Position numbers and translations under genes: made by a program
In this document: one piece after another, positions 27,161 through 35,891 of the stretch
Numbering within the stretch: position 1 is the first letter of the stretch
Layout: the number at the start of each line of letters is the position of its first letter
NCBI RefSeq assembly: GCF_001591465.1
Contig: NZ_BCUY01000007.1
Span: 35,259-99,258, forward strand
Length of the DNA stretch: 64,000 nt
Reading direction: 5' to 3'
Source: Cytobacillus firmus NBRC 15306
GTDB lineage: Bacteria > Bacillota > Bacilli > Bacillales > Cytobacillaceae
Notes under the pieces: generated by a model
What the model was told of the DNA's origin: nothing
Databases searched by the model: none
The model's input: the letters and a program-made list of their open reading frames with translations, nothing else

Positions 27161-27601
27161 TTATTCCTGGTCCCAGGATATATTTTCAATGACCACATCC
27201 AGCTGGCCGCTTGGGATCATAAGTGACGTTTTTTCTCCCAGATTTTTTAACAGAAGCTGCCTGCCAACCGGAGACAGGAACGAGATACAGCCATTATCCG
27301 GGTCTGACTCTTCCGGGAGGCAAATATGATAAACTTCCCGATCATCCTCCCCGTCAAATAATACGGTAACCTTTGTTCCAATCAATACTTTCCGCAAAGG
27401 CTGTTCCGCCGGCGCCTGATTACAAAGCTCAATGTATTGCTCTACTTCCCTTACATAAACACTGAGAAAATCCTTTCTCCGCTCCTTCAGCGGAGTCGAA
27501 GAAAGGTAAAGGCCATTCATGTCCTGATGATTTTCATCAATATACGTCAGCTGTTTAACAAAGAATTCTTTTTCAGTGAGAGCCTCTAGACTATGGTTCA
27601 T
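27161..27601 (-). CDS. GreA/GreB-family transcript cleavage factor-like protein
   Basis: About 146 residues from ATG 27601 (AGGGGGTTATCTATT site). The C-terminal half, IGTKVTVLFDGEDDREVYHI and FLSPVGRQLLLKNLGEKTSL, matches the FKBP-like C-domain of GreA that docks on the RNA polymerase secondary channel. The N-terminal region is helical but short for the canonical GreA coiled coil and its acidic tip is not evident, so it may be a Gfh- or Rnk-like regulator instead of a true anti-arrest factor. Confidence 0.78.
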   Translation of the reverse strand: MNHSLEALTEKEFFVKQLTYIDENHQDMNGLYLSSTPLKERRKDFLSVYVREVEQYIELCNQAPAEQPLRKVLIGTKVTVLFDGEDDREVYHICLPEESDPDNGCISFLSPVGRQLLLKNLGEKTSLMIPSGQLDVVIENISWDQE

Positions 27602-27691
27602 AATAGATAACCCCCTGCTCGGATCAAACACCCTGCAAAACATCAATTTTACTGTCATTTTCCATGCACCATCCTTTTTTGAATATATAAA

Positions 27692-27728
27692 AAGCAGACC
27701 TTTCCCATTTATAAAAGAAAGGTCTACT
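27692..27728 (-). terminator. terminator of the glyoxalase-like gene
   Basis: Arms AGACCTTT and AAAGGTCT surround a loop of about 14 bases; on the minus strand the stem is followed by GCTTTTTATAT. Confidence 0.75.
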
Positions 27729-27781
27729 ATATATTAACAACATAGCATATAAACACCTGAAAAGCCAGCTGACTTATGCGA

Positions 27782-28159
27782 TCATTGGCAAACCCCGAGC
27801 GGATTCCCATCAGGATCGAAGAATGTAAAAAATCTCGTGGTCCCTTCCCCGCCAATCGGATTTACGTTTACACCCTTCTCAAGTAAAAGCTTATGAGTTT
27901 CTTCAATATCTTCCGGAATGAAGTTATAATATTTTCCCACGCCAAACTGATTTTCCGGAAACTTCATCGGCTGATGAGGACTGATTCTGACAAGGCAGAC
28001 GACAGTTTGCGCATGATCCCCAATCCGCATGACAGCTGCCTCTTTTTCCATGTAAATCAGCTGAAATCCCAATACCTCTTCATACCAGCCTGCTGATAGC
28101 TCAGGGTTTTTGACCGGTATAAAAATTCCTTCCACGCCTTTTAGCAGCGGCTTGCTCAT
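27782..28159 (-). CDS. VOC (glyoxalase/bleomycin resistance) family protein
   Basis: A 125-residue single-module vicinal-oxygen-chelate protein. The two beta-alpha-beta-beta-beta halves are visible: GIFIPVKNPELSAGWYEEVLGF and TRFFTFFDPDGNPLGVCQ. Metal ligands cannot be assigned with confidence. ATG 28159 follows AAAGGAGAGATTCTA. Function (detoxification, dioxygenase or binding protein) is not deducible. Confidence 0.88.
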   Translation of the reverse strand: MSKPLLKGVEGIFIPVKNPELSAGWYEEVLGFQLIYMEKEAAVMRIGDHAQTVVCLVRISPHQPMKFPENQFGVGKYYNFIPEDIEETHKLLLEKGVNVNPIGGEGTTRFFTFFDPDGNPLGVCQ

Positions 28160-28209
28160 TAGAATCTCTCCTTTTAAATTTCCTATTTCCTTAGCCATCC
28201 TATTACTTC

Positions 28210-28311
28210 TCTCTTTGTATTATTTTTCCTTTATTATTTTCCTGTCCAAAGTTTGCTCGGCTTCTGACTCATCCGCACCGATTTCCCCTTATATTGTCCG
28301 AACAGAGAGAC
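28210..28311 (+). repeat. family A 52-bp repeat, one full and one degenerate unit
   Basis: TTCTGACT at 28262 starts a unit ending in TTGTCCGAAC, matching the array at 6.8-7.1 kb position by position. The TGTCC element recurs at 28243 and 28295, exactly 52 bases apart, so a decayed unit precedes it. It lies in the gap upstream of the small plus-strand gene. Confidence 0.7.
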
Positions 28312-28374
28312 GGGCCCGCTCTGAATACTTTCCCAAATTTTAAGCACTCTAATTGTGTATGGGAGGTGAAGGAT

Positions 28375-28524
28375 TTGCCGCGTCAGAACAATAAATCAGA
28401 GAAACAGAAAACAAATTCCGCTGCAGTAAACCGTCAGGGTTCAGGATCAGAATATGAAAAAGAACGTGCCGGGAATGTGGAAGGGTACGGTCAGCCCTAC
28501 CCGGAAAATGGAGCTAAACAGTAA
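28375..28524 (+). CDS. small hydrophilic protein, possibly spore-associated
   Basis: A 49-residue product from TTG 28375, behind a very good GGGAGGTGAAGGAT site. It is rich in Asn, Gln, Lys and Glu, lacks hydrophobic segments and ends in GYGQPYPENGAKQ. Composition resembles minor small acid-soluble spore proteins, but no specific family was recognised. It is followed by a perfect terminator hairpin, which supports a real transcript. Confidence 0.62.
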   Translation: MPRQNNKSEKQKTNSAAVNRQGSGSEYEKERAGNVEGYGQPYPENGAKQ

Positions 28525-28532
28525 TGATGGAT

Positions 28533-28566
28533 AAGAGTGAATTAAACGTTAATTCACTCTTTATAG
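28533..28566. terminator. convergent terminator, stop codon of the MFS gene inside the stem
   Basis: AAGAGTGAATTAA (28533-28545) and TTAATTCACTCTT (28549-28561) form a perfect 13-bp stem with a 3-base loop. It serves the small plus-strand gene and contains the TGA of the minus-strand MFS gene. Confidence 0.8.
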
Positions 28567-29753
28567 ATTGCCTTCACCACTTTGGATGCCTTCTCTGCAG
28601 GCTTTTTCCACACCAGGGTTAAACCGATCCCCACTGCAGTGACGAAAGCTGCGAAATAGTAAGGATAGTTAATGTCGATATCAAACAGCATCCCTCCTAT
28701 AATAGGTCCGCTGATATTCGCAAGGCTTGTAAACATCGAATTCATTCCGCCCACAAAGCCCTGTTCATTGCCGGCGATATTGGAAAGATAGGAAGTGATA
28801 GCCGGACGGAATAAATCGAATCCTACAAATACAAGAAAGGTTACAAGCAGGATCGCAAAATAGGAATGAACAACGGTCATTAAAAACACAAGCAGGCTGG
28901 ATAATAGTAAGCTGCAGCGGATCAGTTTGATTTCGCCCCAGATGCGGGTGAGGCGGTCAAATAGCAGGATTTGGGATACTGCGCCAAAAATGGCTCCGCC
29001 CGTTATGACAATAGCAATATCCGCTGGTTTAAAGCCAAACTTGTGATCCACAAATAAACTAAAAAAGGATTCAAAAGCGGCAAGCCCGAATGAGGCAATA
29101 AAAATCAGAATAAAGGCAAGGAAATACTTTGACTCCATCACACGTCTGAAGCCGCTTTTTCCTGCTTCAGCTCCTTCAATATTTTCCTCATCCTCATTGC
29201 GCTCAGGTTCTGTTAATAAAATCAGGGAAAGCACCGCTGCAAGCGCACCAAATCCCCCTGCAAAGAAAAAGGGCACCCGCGTTCCGAACTCTGCTAAAAA
29301 TCCGCCGATGCCTGGACCGATGATAAATCCGGTGCTGATGGCCGCTGACATATACCCGAGTGCCTTCGGGCGGGTTTCAGTCGTGGTAATATCCGCAATA
29401 AAGGCTGTAACGGCCGGCATAATAAAGGCCGCGCTAATCCCGCCTAAAATCCGCGAAACAAACAGAACCTCGATTTCTTTGCCGATCCCGAATAAGAATT
29501 CTGATAGGCCGAAAATAAACAGGCCGGTGACAATCATGATTTTCCTGCCCCATTTATCGGCTGCTCTCCCTGCAAACGGGGAAACAATCAGCTGGGCTAA
29601 GGCAAATGCGGCTGTCAAATAGCCGATCGTTGTGCCTGTTATGCCTAATTCATTCACCAGCGTAGGCAGGACAGGAATGACCAGGCCGATTCCCAAAAAG
29701 GCAATGAATAAATTCGTCAATAATAATCCTAATGTGATTTTTGGTGTTTTCAT
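28554..29753 (-). CDS. MFS multidrug efflux transporter (NorA/Bmr-like)
   Basis: A 399-residue, 12-helix drug:H+ antiporter. Motif A appears as GRAADKWGRKIMI in the loop 2-3 and motif C, specific for antiporters, as GPGIGGFLAEFG in TM5. It should export hydrophobic cationic or fluoroquinolone-type compounds. A divergent MerR-family activator lies 99 bases away and the shared region holds a MerR-type promoter (19-base spacer with a dyad), so drug-induced expression as in BmrR-bmr is likely. ATG 29753 with a TAAGGAG site. Confidence 0.9.
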   Translation of the reverse strand: MKTPKITLGLLLTNLFIAFLGIGLVIPVLPTLVNELGITGTTIGYLTAAFALAQLIVSPFAGRAADKWGRKIMIVTGLFIFGLSEFLFGIGKEIEVLFVSRILGGISAAFIMPAVTAFIADITTTETRPKALGYMSAAISTGFIIGPGIGGFLAEFGTRVPFFFAGGFGALAAVLSLILLTEPERNEDEENIEGAEAGKSGFRRVMESKYFLAFILIFIASFGLAAFESFFSLFVDHKFGFKPADIAIVITGGAIFGAVSQILLFDRLTRIWGEIKLIRCSLLLSSLLVFLMTVVHSYFAILLVTFLVFVGFDLFRPAITSYLSNIAGNEQGFVGGMNSMFTSLANISGPIIGGMLFDIDINYPYYFAAFVTAVGIGLTLVWKKPAEKASKVVKAIYKE

Positions 29754-29804
29754 CTATATCATGCTCCTTACAAAACAGTCATACTTGATTTATTTATACG
29801 ATCT

Positions 29805-29835
29805 ATCCTAGTGTATATAGTAACTATATAGTCAA
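29805..29835 (-). promoter_or_regulatory. MerR-type promoter with 19-base spacer for the MFS pump
   Basis: On the minus strand TTGACT (29835-29830), a 19-base spacer and TAGGAT (29810-29805). The spacer contains a dyad TATATAGT-A-ACTATATA (29814-29830). The overlong spacer with a central palindrome is the hallmark of promoters activated by MerR-family proteins through DNA distortion. Confidence 0.88.
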
Positions 29836-29852
29836 GGGCAGTGATGTAAAAA

Positions 29853-30680
29853 ATGAGTAAAAAAGACGGAAAATATTTAACCACAGGTGAATTCGCAAAG
29901 CTTTGCAAGGTTAACAAGCAGACCATTTTTTATTACGATCAGATTGGAATTTTGTCACCGGTCATGAAAAATGAAAAAGGATACCGCTATTATTCCATTC
30001 ATCAATTAGAGTTGTTTTTTGTGATTGATTTATTGAAGGATCTTGGCATGTCGCTTAACGATATACAGCAGTACATGCAAAATAAATCGCCAGAAAGCTT
30101 TTTATCCATCATGTACCGGAAAAAAGAAGAGATTGTAAAGAAGCGTCAGGAAATCGAAATGAAGGAGAAAATGATTGAAGCCAAAATAGCCATAATGGAA
30201 GAGGCCTCCCATCTGGATTTTAACCGTATTATGCTTCAGCCATTGCCGGAAGCAACCCTTTATTTAAGCAAAAACATTCAAAATATATCGGACGAAAATT
30301 TTGTAGAGGTCATCTCGGATTTTATTAATGAATTGCAGATCTCGCAGCTTGATTCAGGCTATCCGATCGGGTCAATAACGAAGCGTGAGCAGGTGATGAA
30401 GGGGGAATTCGCCAATTACAGCTATTTGTATATCGAGCAGCCAAATCCAAAAGAAGGCCATCCCTATTTTCGGGCCGTAAAAGGGGATTTCCTCATCGGC
30501 TATCATGTTGGGAGCGAAAAAACGATCGGTGATACTTATAAGCGGCTTTTTTCAGAGATGGAACGGCTCGGCTTAACCTTGGGAGAGCATGTATTTGAAG
30601 AGTACATTTATGATACTGTTGTCCGGAATGATAAGGAGCATTATGTTACGAAAATTATGATGGAGGTTGACCAGGGATAG
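29853..30680 (+). CDS. MerR-family multidrug-responsive activator (BmrR/BltR-like)
   Basis: The 275-residue protein begins with a MerR winged-helix domain, LTTGEFAKLCKVNKQTIFYYDQIGIL (residues 8-33) and GYRYYSIHQLELFFVI, followed by a dimerisation coiled coil (about 80-115) and a C-terminal GyrI-like effector-binding domain. It is divergent from the MFS pump with the dyad promoter between them, so it probably senses the pump's substrates. The ATG at 29853 has only a weak AAGGG-type site, consistent with low regulator synthesis. Confidence 0.9.
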   Translation: MSKKDGKYLTTGEFAKLCKVNKQTIFYYDQIGILSPVMKNEKGYRYYSIHQLELFFVIDLLKDLGMSLNDIQQYMQNKSPESFLSIMYRKKEEIVKKRQEIEMKEKMIEAKIAIMEEASHLDFNRIMLQPLPEATLYLSKNIQNISDENFVEVISDFINELQISQLDSGYPIGSITKREQVMKGEFANYSYLYIEQPNPKEGHPYFRAVKGDFLIGYHVGSEKTIGDTYKRLFSEMERLGLTLGEHVFEEYIYDTVVRNDKEHYVTKIMMEVDQG

Positions 30681-30730
30681 GATACTAAACATTTGCCCTG
30701 CTCATTAGTGAGCGGGGTCTCATAAGTTCA

Positions 30731-30757
30731 CAAAAAAACAGGCCCATAAAGAGCCTG
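30731..30757 (-). terminator. terminator of the cold-shock gene
   Basis: Minus-strand stem CAGGCTC-TTTAT-GGGCCTG followed by a run of seven T residues, 19 bases after the csp stop codon. Confidence 0.88.
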
Positions 30758-30775
30758 CTCTGAGCTGGTTTAAAA

Positions 30776-30976
30776 TTAAGCTTTGCGAACGTTAGCTGCT
30801 TGAGCTCCACGCTGGCCTTGCTCAACGTCGAAAGTCACTTCTTGACCTTCTTCTAGAGATTTGTAGCCTTCGCCTTGGATAGCTGAGAAATGAACGAATA
30901 CGTCTTCTCCACCTTCACGCTCGATGAATCCGAAGCCTTTTTCACTGTTAAACCATTTTACTTTACCGTTTTCCAT
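30776..30976 (-). CDS. cold-shock protein (CspA/CspB family)
   Basis: A 66-residue single cold-shock domain, with RNP1 KGFGFIE and RNP2 DVFVHF, binding single-stranded RNA and DNA to keep mRNA unfolded. ATG 30976 has GGAGGCAACAAAA, giving the standard length. It is preceded by an A/T-rich leader of more than 100 bases, as in csp genes with regulatory 5' UTRs. Sequence is intermediate between CspB, CspC and CspD, so no symbol is given. Confidence 0.96.
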   Translation of the reverse strand: MENGKVKWFNSEKGFGFIEREGGEDVFVHFSAIQGEGYKSLEEGQEVTFDVEQGQRGAQAANVRKA

Positions 30977-31182
30977 TTTTGTTGCCTCCTTGTGTGTAAA
31001 CCACACATTGTGTTACTATCCTTGCTCTCAGTGATCATCAAGACGTAAAGTTTTTACTCACACTATCCTTTACACCGAACAAAAATAATTCTTAATAAGC
31101 ATAACACTTTTCAGAATTATATGCAAGGAAAGTCGTAAAGTATTCAATATAAGCATTGCACAAGCGTCGAATATTAAGCATC

Positions 31183-31210
31183 AAAAAACTGCTATTTATT
31201 TCATAGCAGT
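31183..31210 (-). terminator. terminator overlapping the stop codon of the small ORF
   Basis: Minus-strand ACTGCTAT and ATAGCAGT arms with a 7-base loop, followed by TTTTTT. The TAA of the upstream 50-residue ORF is in the loop. Confidence 0.85.
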
Positions 31211-31348
31211 CATGGATAGTGCCTTAAGAAGTAATCGAATATCCTGATGAATGCTGTTGCATACTTGATCATCGCTACAGTTCTCATAATCAGCCTGTAA
31301 ACGTCCAAGTTCTCGAATGAATAGTAAGTTTTCTTCCTTACTAAGCAT
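31196..31348 (-). CDS. small uncharacterised protein (50 aa)
   Basis: ATG 31348 with an AAAAAGGAGCG site 10 or more bases upstream. The product is an amphipathic helical protein, starting MLSKEENLLFIRELGRLQAD, with two cysteines (SDDQVCNS region) and no membrane helix. It matches no family that I recognise. An intrinsic terminator wraps its stop codon, so it is a compact, independent transcription unit. It could be a sporulation or stress small protein; no function is claimed. Confidence 0.62.
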   Translation of the reverse strand: MLSKEENLLFIRELGRLQADYENCSDDQVCNSIHQDIRLLLKALSMTAMK

Positions 31349-31779
31349 AGTGTATTCGCTCCTTTTTACATAGGAAAAACACTATGTCGTTCAAGGTTAA
31401 CACTATTGCTTTTTATTTACAATCCATCAACAGGGCTTGTATAAAGAAGCATGTCCCTTTTTGTGGAGTTCTGCACGTTAACCATTTACACAAACTGAAA
31501 TTGCAGGCATAAAAATGACAAAACTCATTTTAATCTTTACTGGGCGGTCATGTACAATATTTTATCAAGATTTTCTATATCCGGCTTAGTTGCCTTAAAA
31601 AGATGGCGTAATGAATCTCAAGTCAGTTAAAAGAGGAAATATAATAATAAAAATTCAATCTATTTGTACATAAGCTCCCAGAAAAATGAGGAAGCCTTTA
31701 ATAAGCGAGACTAATCGCTCTCCACCGCAAGCATTTCACTAAAACAAATCAGCTTTGCAGGCTGTTCATTTTAGCTTCA
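31349..31779. other. intergenic stretch without a recognised gene
   Basis: About 430 bases between the small ORF and gtrA. No ORF with a ribosome binding site, no clear terminator and no riboswitch core were seen. AT-rich segments near 31380-31400 and 31560-31580 may hold the promoters of the small ORF. Confidence 0.6.
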
Positions 31780-32220
31780 CTATTTTGTAAAAACGAGGTA
31801 TTTCTGCCCCATATAATTGATTGCAGTATAAATGCCCGCCCCCAAAAGAACCGCAAGCTCTTCAGGCGATGCTTCATGTCCGAAAAGCGTAAAGCCCTTT
31901 ATACTCTCTGCAGCCATGCCGCTAATTGAATAAGATAAAATATAGCACAGAAATAAAATCAAAACGAAGCGCACAGCACTGCTTTGAATGCTGATTCCGC
32001 TCCTGAAGGTGAACGTTCTGTTCAGGAAAAAGCTTACCGCCGCCCCCGTACTGTTCCCCAGGAACGTAGCTGTCCAATATGACATTCCTGCTAAATCCAG
32101 CAGAATAAATATCATAGATAGCCCGACTAATGTATTGACTGTTCCAACGATCAAAAAGCGAATAAAGGTATTAGTTCGTTTCAGATAATTTTCCAAAATG
32201 AATGTCCGCGAACTCATCAT
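31780..32220 (-). CDS. GtrA family membrane protein
   Basis: About 146 residues with four membrane helices, RFLIVGTVNTLVGLSMIFIL being the first, and the LNRTFTFRS motif of GtrA. Such small proteins are proposed to flip undecaprenyl-linked sugars, working with the GT2 enzyme encoded just upstream. Its start lies inside the GT2 3' end (overlap about 50 bases); of several ATGs, 32220 has the best distance to GGAG at 32228-32231. Confidence 0.85.
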   Translation of the reverse strand: MMSSRTFILENYLKRTNTFIRFLIVGTVNTLVGLSMIFILLDLAGMSYWTATFLGNSTGAAVSFFLNRTFTFRSGISIQSSAVRFVLILFLCYILSYSISGMAAESIKGFTLFGHEASPEELAVLLGAGIYTAINYMGQKYLVFTK

Positions 32221-33208
32221 CATGGTCTCCATCCGTAATCAAATGACGGGAAATCGGTAAATTAAACGCATCTACTTCAATCGAAAACTTAGGTCTGCGT
32301 TTTGTCTCTTTATAGATTTTCCCAATATATTCCCCGACCAGTCCAATGGCTGTCAGCTGAAGTCCTCCCAGCATCCAGATCGAGGCGATTAACGATGTCC
32401 AGCCAGTTTCCGTTTCTCCAAAATAGCGCAAACCCAGAAAGTAGAGGCCAAATATAAGGCTGATAAAAAAAGATCCGATCCCCAATGCCAATACCATCCG
32501 GATCGGCGTCACGGAAAAAGAAGTGATTCCTTCAAAGGAAAAGGCCAGCATTTTTTTCAGCGGGTACTTCGTTTCCCCGGCAAGGCGTTCCTTGCGGTCA
32601 TAGTAAACACTGGCTGTTTTAAAGCCCAGCATAGGCACAATTCCGCGCAAGAACAGATTGACCTCCTCATAGCGCTGCAGCTCCTCCAAAGCTCGCTTGC
32701 TCATCAGGCGGAAATCAGCATGATTATAGACAAGATCTACTCCCATTTTTTCCATCAGCTTATAAAATCCCTGTGCTGTGCTTCTCTTAAACAATGAATC
32801 ACTGTCCCGCTTTCTTCTAACTCCATAGACAATGTCATTTCCTTCCCGGAACTTCAGGATAAACTCCCGGATCACGGCAATATCATCCTGAAGGTCGGCA
32901 TCGATAGACACCGTGCAATCTGAAACCTTACCTGCTGCTGTTAATCCCGCAAGCAGCGCATTCTGATGTCCTGCATTTCTGGCAAGCTTCAGCCCCCTCA
33001 CTTGCGGGTTATTCAGGCTCTGCTTATAGATAATCTGCCAGGTCCGGTCCCTGCTTCCATCATCCACAAACAGGATTTTGCTTTGATCCGAAACAAGATC
33101 ATCATCCACCAATTCTATTAGCAAGCCACCGAGCTGATCAATTGTATCCGGCAGTACCTCCTCTTCGTTGAAGCAAGGAACTACGATGGTGAGTACCGGG
33201 TTGTTCAT
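32171..33208 (-). CDS. family 2 glycosyltransferase (GtrB/YkoT/DPM1-like), membrane-bound
   Basis: A 345-residue enzyme. The N-terminal GT-A domain has VVPCFNEEEVLP, the sugar-nucleotide DxD-like SIDADLQDD, and KLARNAGHQNALLAGLTAA. Two C-terminal membrane helices (about 235-300) anchor it. This is the architecture of enzymes that make undecaprenyl-phosphate sugar for wall teichoic or lipoteichoic acid decoration. It is downstream of a YkoS-like protein and coupled to GtrA, a recognised three-part cassette (lipid-sugar synthase, flippase, acceptor transferase). Confidence 0.92.
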   Translation of the reverse strand: MNNPVLTIVVPCFNEEEVLPDTIDQLGGLLIELVDDDLVSDQSKILFVDDGSRDRTWQIIYKQSLNNPQVRGLKLARNAGHQNALLAGLTAAGKVSDCTVSIDADLQDDIAVIREFILKFREGNDIVYGVRRKRDSDSLFKRSTAQGFYKLMEKMGVDLVYNHADFRLMSKRALEELQRYEEVNLFLRGIVPMLGFKTASVYYDRKERLAGETKYPLKKMLAFSFEGITSFSVTPIRMVLALGIGSFFISLIFGLYFLGLRYFGETETGWTSLIASIWMLGGLQLTAIGLVGEYIGKIYKETKRRPKFSIEVDAFNLPISRHLITDGDHDDEFADIHFGKLSETN

Positions 33209-33225
33209 TCTTAATTCCTCCTGGT

Positions 33226-34905
33226 TTATATGGCTTTATAAAGGTAGATTTTCCACACAGAGCTTTTTGATTCAAAAACCTTCTCCAATACAAGCTGATT
33301 ATCTTCGGCATTGTCGATGGGAACGGATGAAAAAAGATATGAGCCTCCCATGGCCTTAAAGGCGTCTGTATTCAATTCCAGGTTCTTCAGCCTTTTTTTC
33401 GTGCGCTTCTTGAACATATAATGCTTGCCAAGCTCGTCCGTAAAGATATAGCATCTCCCACCCCACTCATCATAATAGGTGCGGATGGTTTTATTTTTTT
33501 CAAGCTCTTTTTCAATGATTTTTCGAAATTGATATTTGTATGATAAGGGGTAGAAATTATTATAGGAATCCAGCGTGTAGAAACCATTATACTGGGCAAT
33601 AGCCGGATGAAGCCCAATGCTTGCGACCCGGTAATCCTCCTGAGGAAGCCCAATGTAGTCTTTAATAGCCGAGAACTGCTCTTCTGCGTAAAATTGCTTG
33701 ACCGTTGGCTTATTCTGAAAAAGAATTTCCTCGTTAAAAAAGGACGCGGCAATCACCTGGGCAAGCACAAATACAGGGACCATCCTCCTCCATAACCTCC
33801 CGTATGACCAAACAATTTTTAACGATAGCGCAAACAGGAGATAAACCACCAGGGGCCTTAAAAAGTGATATCTGGCAAAGTTGAAAGTATCAAGCACGTG
33901 AAAACGCTCTGTAAGGGGAAGCCAGCCTTTGTAGAACCAGAAGGCATACCATGCAGATAACGCAAAGTTCAGGAAAAACAGGAACATAAACACCTTCTCT
34001 TTTTTCCAATCCTTTTTCCTCAGTACCATAAAAAGAGCCACTAACATGATGGGCAGAATAATCAGCGTATGAATTGTGGCAGCATGATGGTGCCCGATAG
34101 CAAAATTCTTGAATGTCAGCCTGACGCAATGCCAAAAGGTGAGCCTCGCATGGAAATATTCATCCCGGCTGTTCGGCTCATCGTCAAATAGGAAGGAATA
34201 AACGAGCCTGTATTCAACGATGAAAAAGATTCCGGTCATATAAATAATTGATAAGAGAAATGGCCAATTCCATGTTCTTTTCCGGATCAAGTCTGTCAGC
34301 CAGAAAACTCCCATGGCGCTCAGGAAAAAGAAAAAGCCAAGGACGATGCTTGCATATAAAGGCAACAGGGTGAGGACAAGGACATTTCTCCAGGACCTTT
34401 CCCCTTGCCTGATATTCAGGAAAGCCCAAAGCGCAAGCGGCATCCCAAGCGTACTCAGCATTCCGGAAGGCCAGAATGGCGTGAAAGCAAAAGAGAGGGC
34501 TGTCCCAATCGTAACGGGCGCCCACTTTTCTTCTTTAAGAAAATGTTTTTTCAAAAGCAAATACATACCGATAAAAGCAAACACCCTTGTGATTGTCTGG
34601 CTGAGTGCATAAGCAATCATCGTTGGAAAAAAAGCATACAGCCAAACAATTAATGTAAATTCCGACCCAAACGCATTGCGGGACAAATTTCCGTTCATAA
34701 CTTGCGGAATGACAGCATCTATTGATCCTGCAAGCTGCCCGCTTTCAGCAAGAACTTTATACCACGCCAGATTGCTGTCAAGATTATCATGAACGCGGAT
34801 ATGTGCATTTTCACCTAATATGTATAATGGGGAAACAAATAAAGCTAAAGCAATGCCTGCCAGAATAAGGAGATTTTTCTCGGCTGCCAATTTTTTTAGA
34901 AGCAA
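33226..34905 (-). CDS. multispanning membrane protein, DUF6044/YkoS-like
   Basis: A 559-residue protein with about 10-12 helices in the N-terminal two thirds and an extracellular C-terminal domain. The first loop contains ENAHIRVHDNLDSNLAWYK, where acidic residues sit as in GT-C glycosyltransferases. It resembles B. subtilis YkoS, encoded beside YkoT as here, so it may transfer the sugar supplied by the GT2-GtrA pair. Start is TTG 34905 with an AGAGGTG site 6-7 bases upstream. Confidence 0.8.
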   Translation of the reverse strand: MLLKKLAAEKNLLILAGIALALFVSPLYILGENAHIRVHDNLDSNLAWYKVLAESGQLAGSIDAVIPQVMNGNLSRNAFGSEFTLIVWLYAFFPTMIAYALSQTITRVFAFIGMYLLLKKHFLKEEKWAPVTIGTALSFAFTPFWPSGMLSTLGMPLALWAFLNIRQGERSWRNVLVLTLLPLYASIVLGFFFFLSAMGVFWLTDLIRKRTWNWPFLLSIIYMTGIFFIVEYRLVYSFLFDDEPNSRDEYFHARLTFWHCVRLTFKNFAIGHHHAATIHTLIILPIMLVALFMVLRKKDWKKEKVFMFLFFLNFALSAWYAFWFYKGWLPLTERFHVLDTFNFARYHFLRPLVVYLLFALSLKIVWSYGRLWRRMVPVFVLAQVIAASFFNEEILFQNKPTVKQFYAEEQFSAIKDYIGLPQEDYRVASIGLHPAIAQYNGFYTLDSYNNFYPLSYKYQFRKIIEKELEKNKTIRTYYDEWGGRCYIFTDELGKHYMFKKRTKKRLKNLELNTDAFKAMGGSYLFSSVPIDNAEDNQLVLEKVFESKSSVWKIYLYKAI

Positions 34906-35030
34906 TCTCTACACCTCTGGGTTCAAGATTATTTACAATTTTAGGGTTCACGAACAGTGGCAAAATATTCAGGAAGGGATAATACAACCTTCCTCCGACA
35001 TAAAAATAAAGTGGAAAGGGGCGGATTACA

Positions 35031-35891
35031 ATGATTAAAAAAGCGGTCATTCCTGCTGCAGGGCTCGGAACCCGTTTCCTGCCGGCCACAAAGGCACAGC
35101 CCAAGGAAATGCTCCCCATCGTCGATAAGCCCGCCATTCAATATATTGTGGAGGAAGCCATTGCTTCAGGAATTGAAGATATTATCATCATAACGGGGAG
35201 AAACAAACGGGCCATTGAAGACCACTTTGATAAATCGGTTGAAATGGAGCTGCTGCTGCAGAAAAGCGGAAAGCTTGAAATGCTTGAGGAAGTGCGCGAA
35301 ATCACCAATCTGGCGGATATCCATTATGTCAGGCAAAAGGAGCCGCTAGGATTGGGGCACGCCATTTTATGCGCGAGAAAGTTCATTGGAAGGGAACCGT
35401 TTGCCGTCCTCCTTGGCGATGATATCATCGACGGAGAACCACCTGCCATGCTGCAAATGATTGAGCAATATAATCAAACGGGGGCAAGCATCCTTGGATG
35501 CAGTGAGGTTCCTCTGTCTGAAGTCAATAAATATGGAATTGTAGGCTATTCGGAACAGAGGGGCCCATTATACAAAGTGAATAGCCTTGTGGAAAAACCT
35601 TCTGCTGAAAAAGCCCCTTCTGCACATGCCATTATTGGCCGCTATATCTTAACACCTGCAATATTTGACATGCTTGAGAACGGAAGCCCGGACAGCAAAG
35701 GCGAGCTGCAGCTGACAGACGCTCTCCATGCCTTGCTTCGCCGGGAAAAAATTTATTCCTACCTGATTCAGGGAAGCCGTTATGATATTGGAGATAAATT
35801 CGGCTTTCTTAAAGCCTCGATTGATTATGCCCTGCAAAGACCTGAGCTGAAGGAAAAGCTTTCACTATACTTAAGGCAAGCCCGCTTATGA
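35031..35891 (+). CDS. gtaB: UTP-glucose-1-phosphate uridylyltransferase
   Basis: Makes UDP-glucose for teichoic acid glucosylation and glycolipid synthesis. The 286-residue protein opens with the nucleotide loop AAGLGTRFLPATKAQPKEML and has the sugar-site segments QKEPLGLGHAI and VEKP. Length and motifs match GtaB/GalU. Start ATG 35031 after AAAGGGGCGGATTACA. It is convergent with galE (6-base overlap of 3' ends) and divergent from the YkoS-like gene, placing nucleotide-sugar supply beside the surface-glycan genes. Confidence 0.96.
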   Translation: MIKKAVIPAAGLGTRFLPATKAQPKEMLPIVDKPAIQYIVEEAIASGIEDIIIITGRNKRAIEDHFDKSVEMELLLQKSGKLEMLEEVREITNLADIHYVRQKEPLGLGHAILCARKFIGREPFAVLLGDDIIDGEPPAMLQMIEQYNQTGASILGCSEVPLSEVNKYGIVGYSEQRGPLYKVNSLVEKPSAEKAPSAHAIIGRYILTPAIFDMLENGSPDSKGELQLTDALHALLRREKIYSYLIQGSRYDIGDKFGFLKASIDYALQRPELKEKLSLYLRQARL

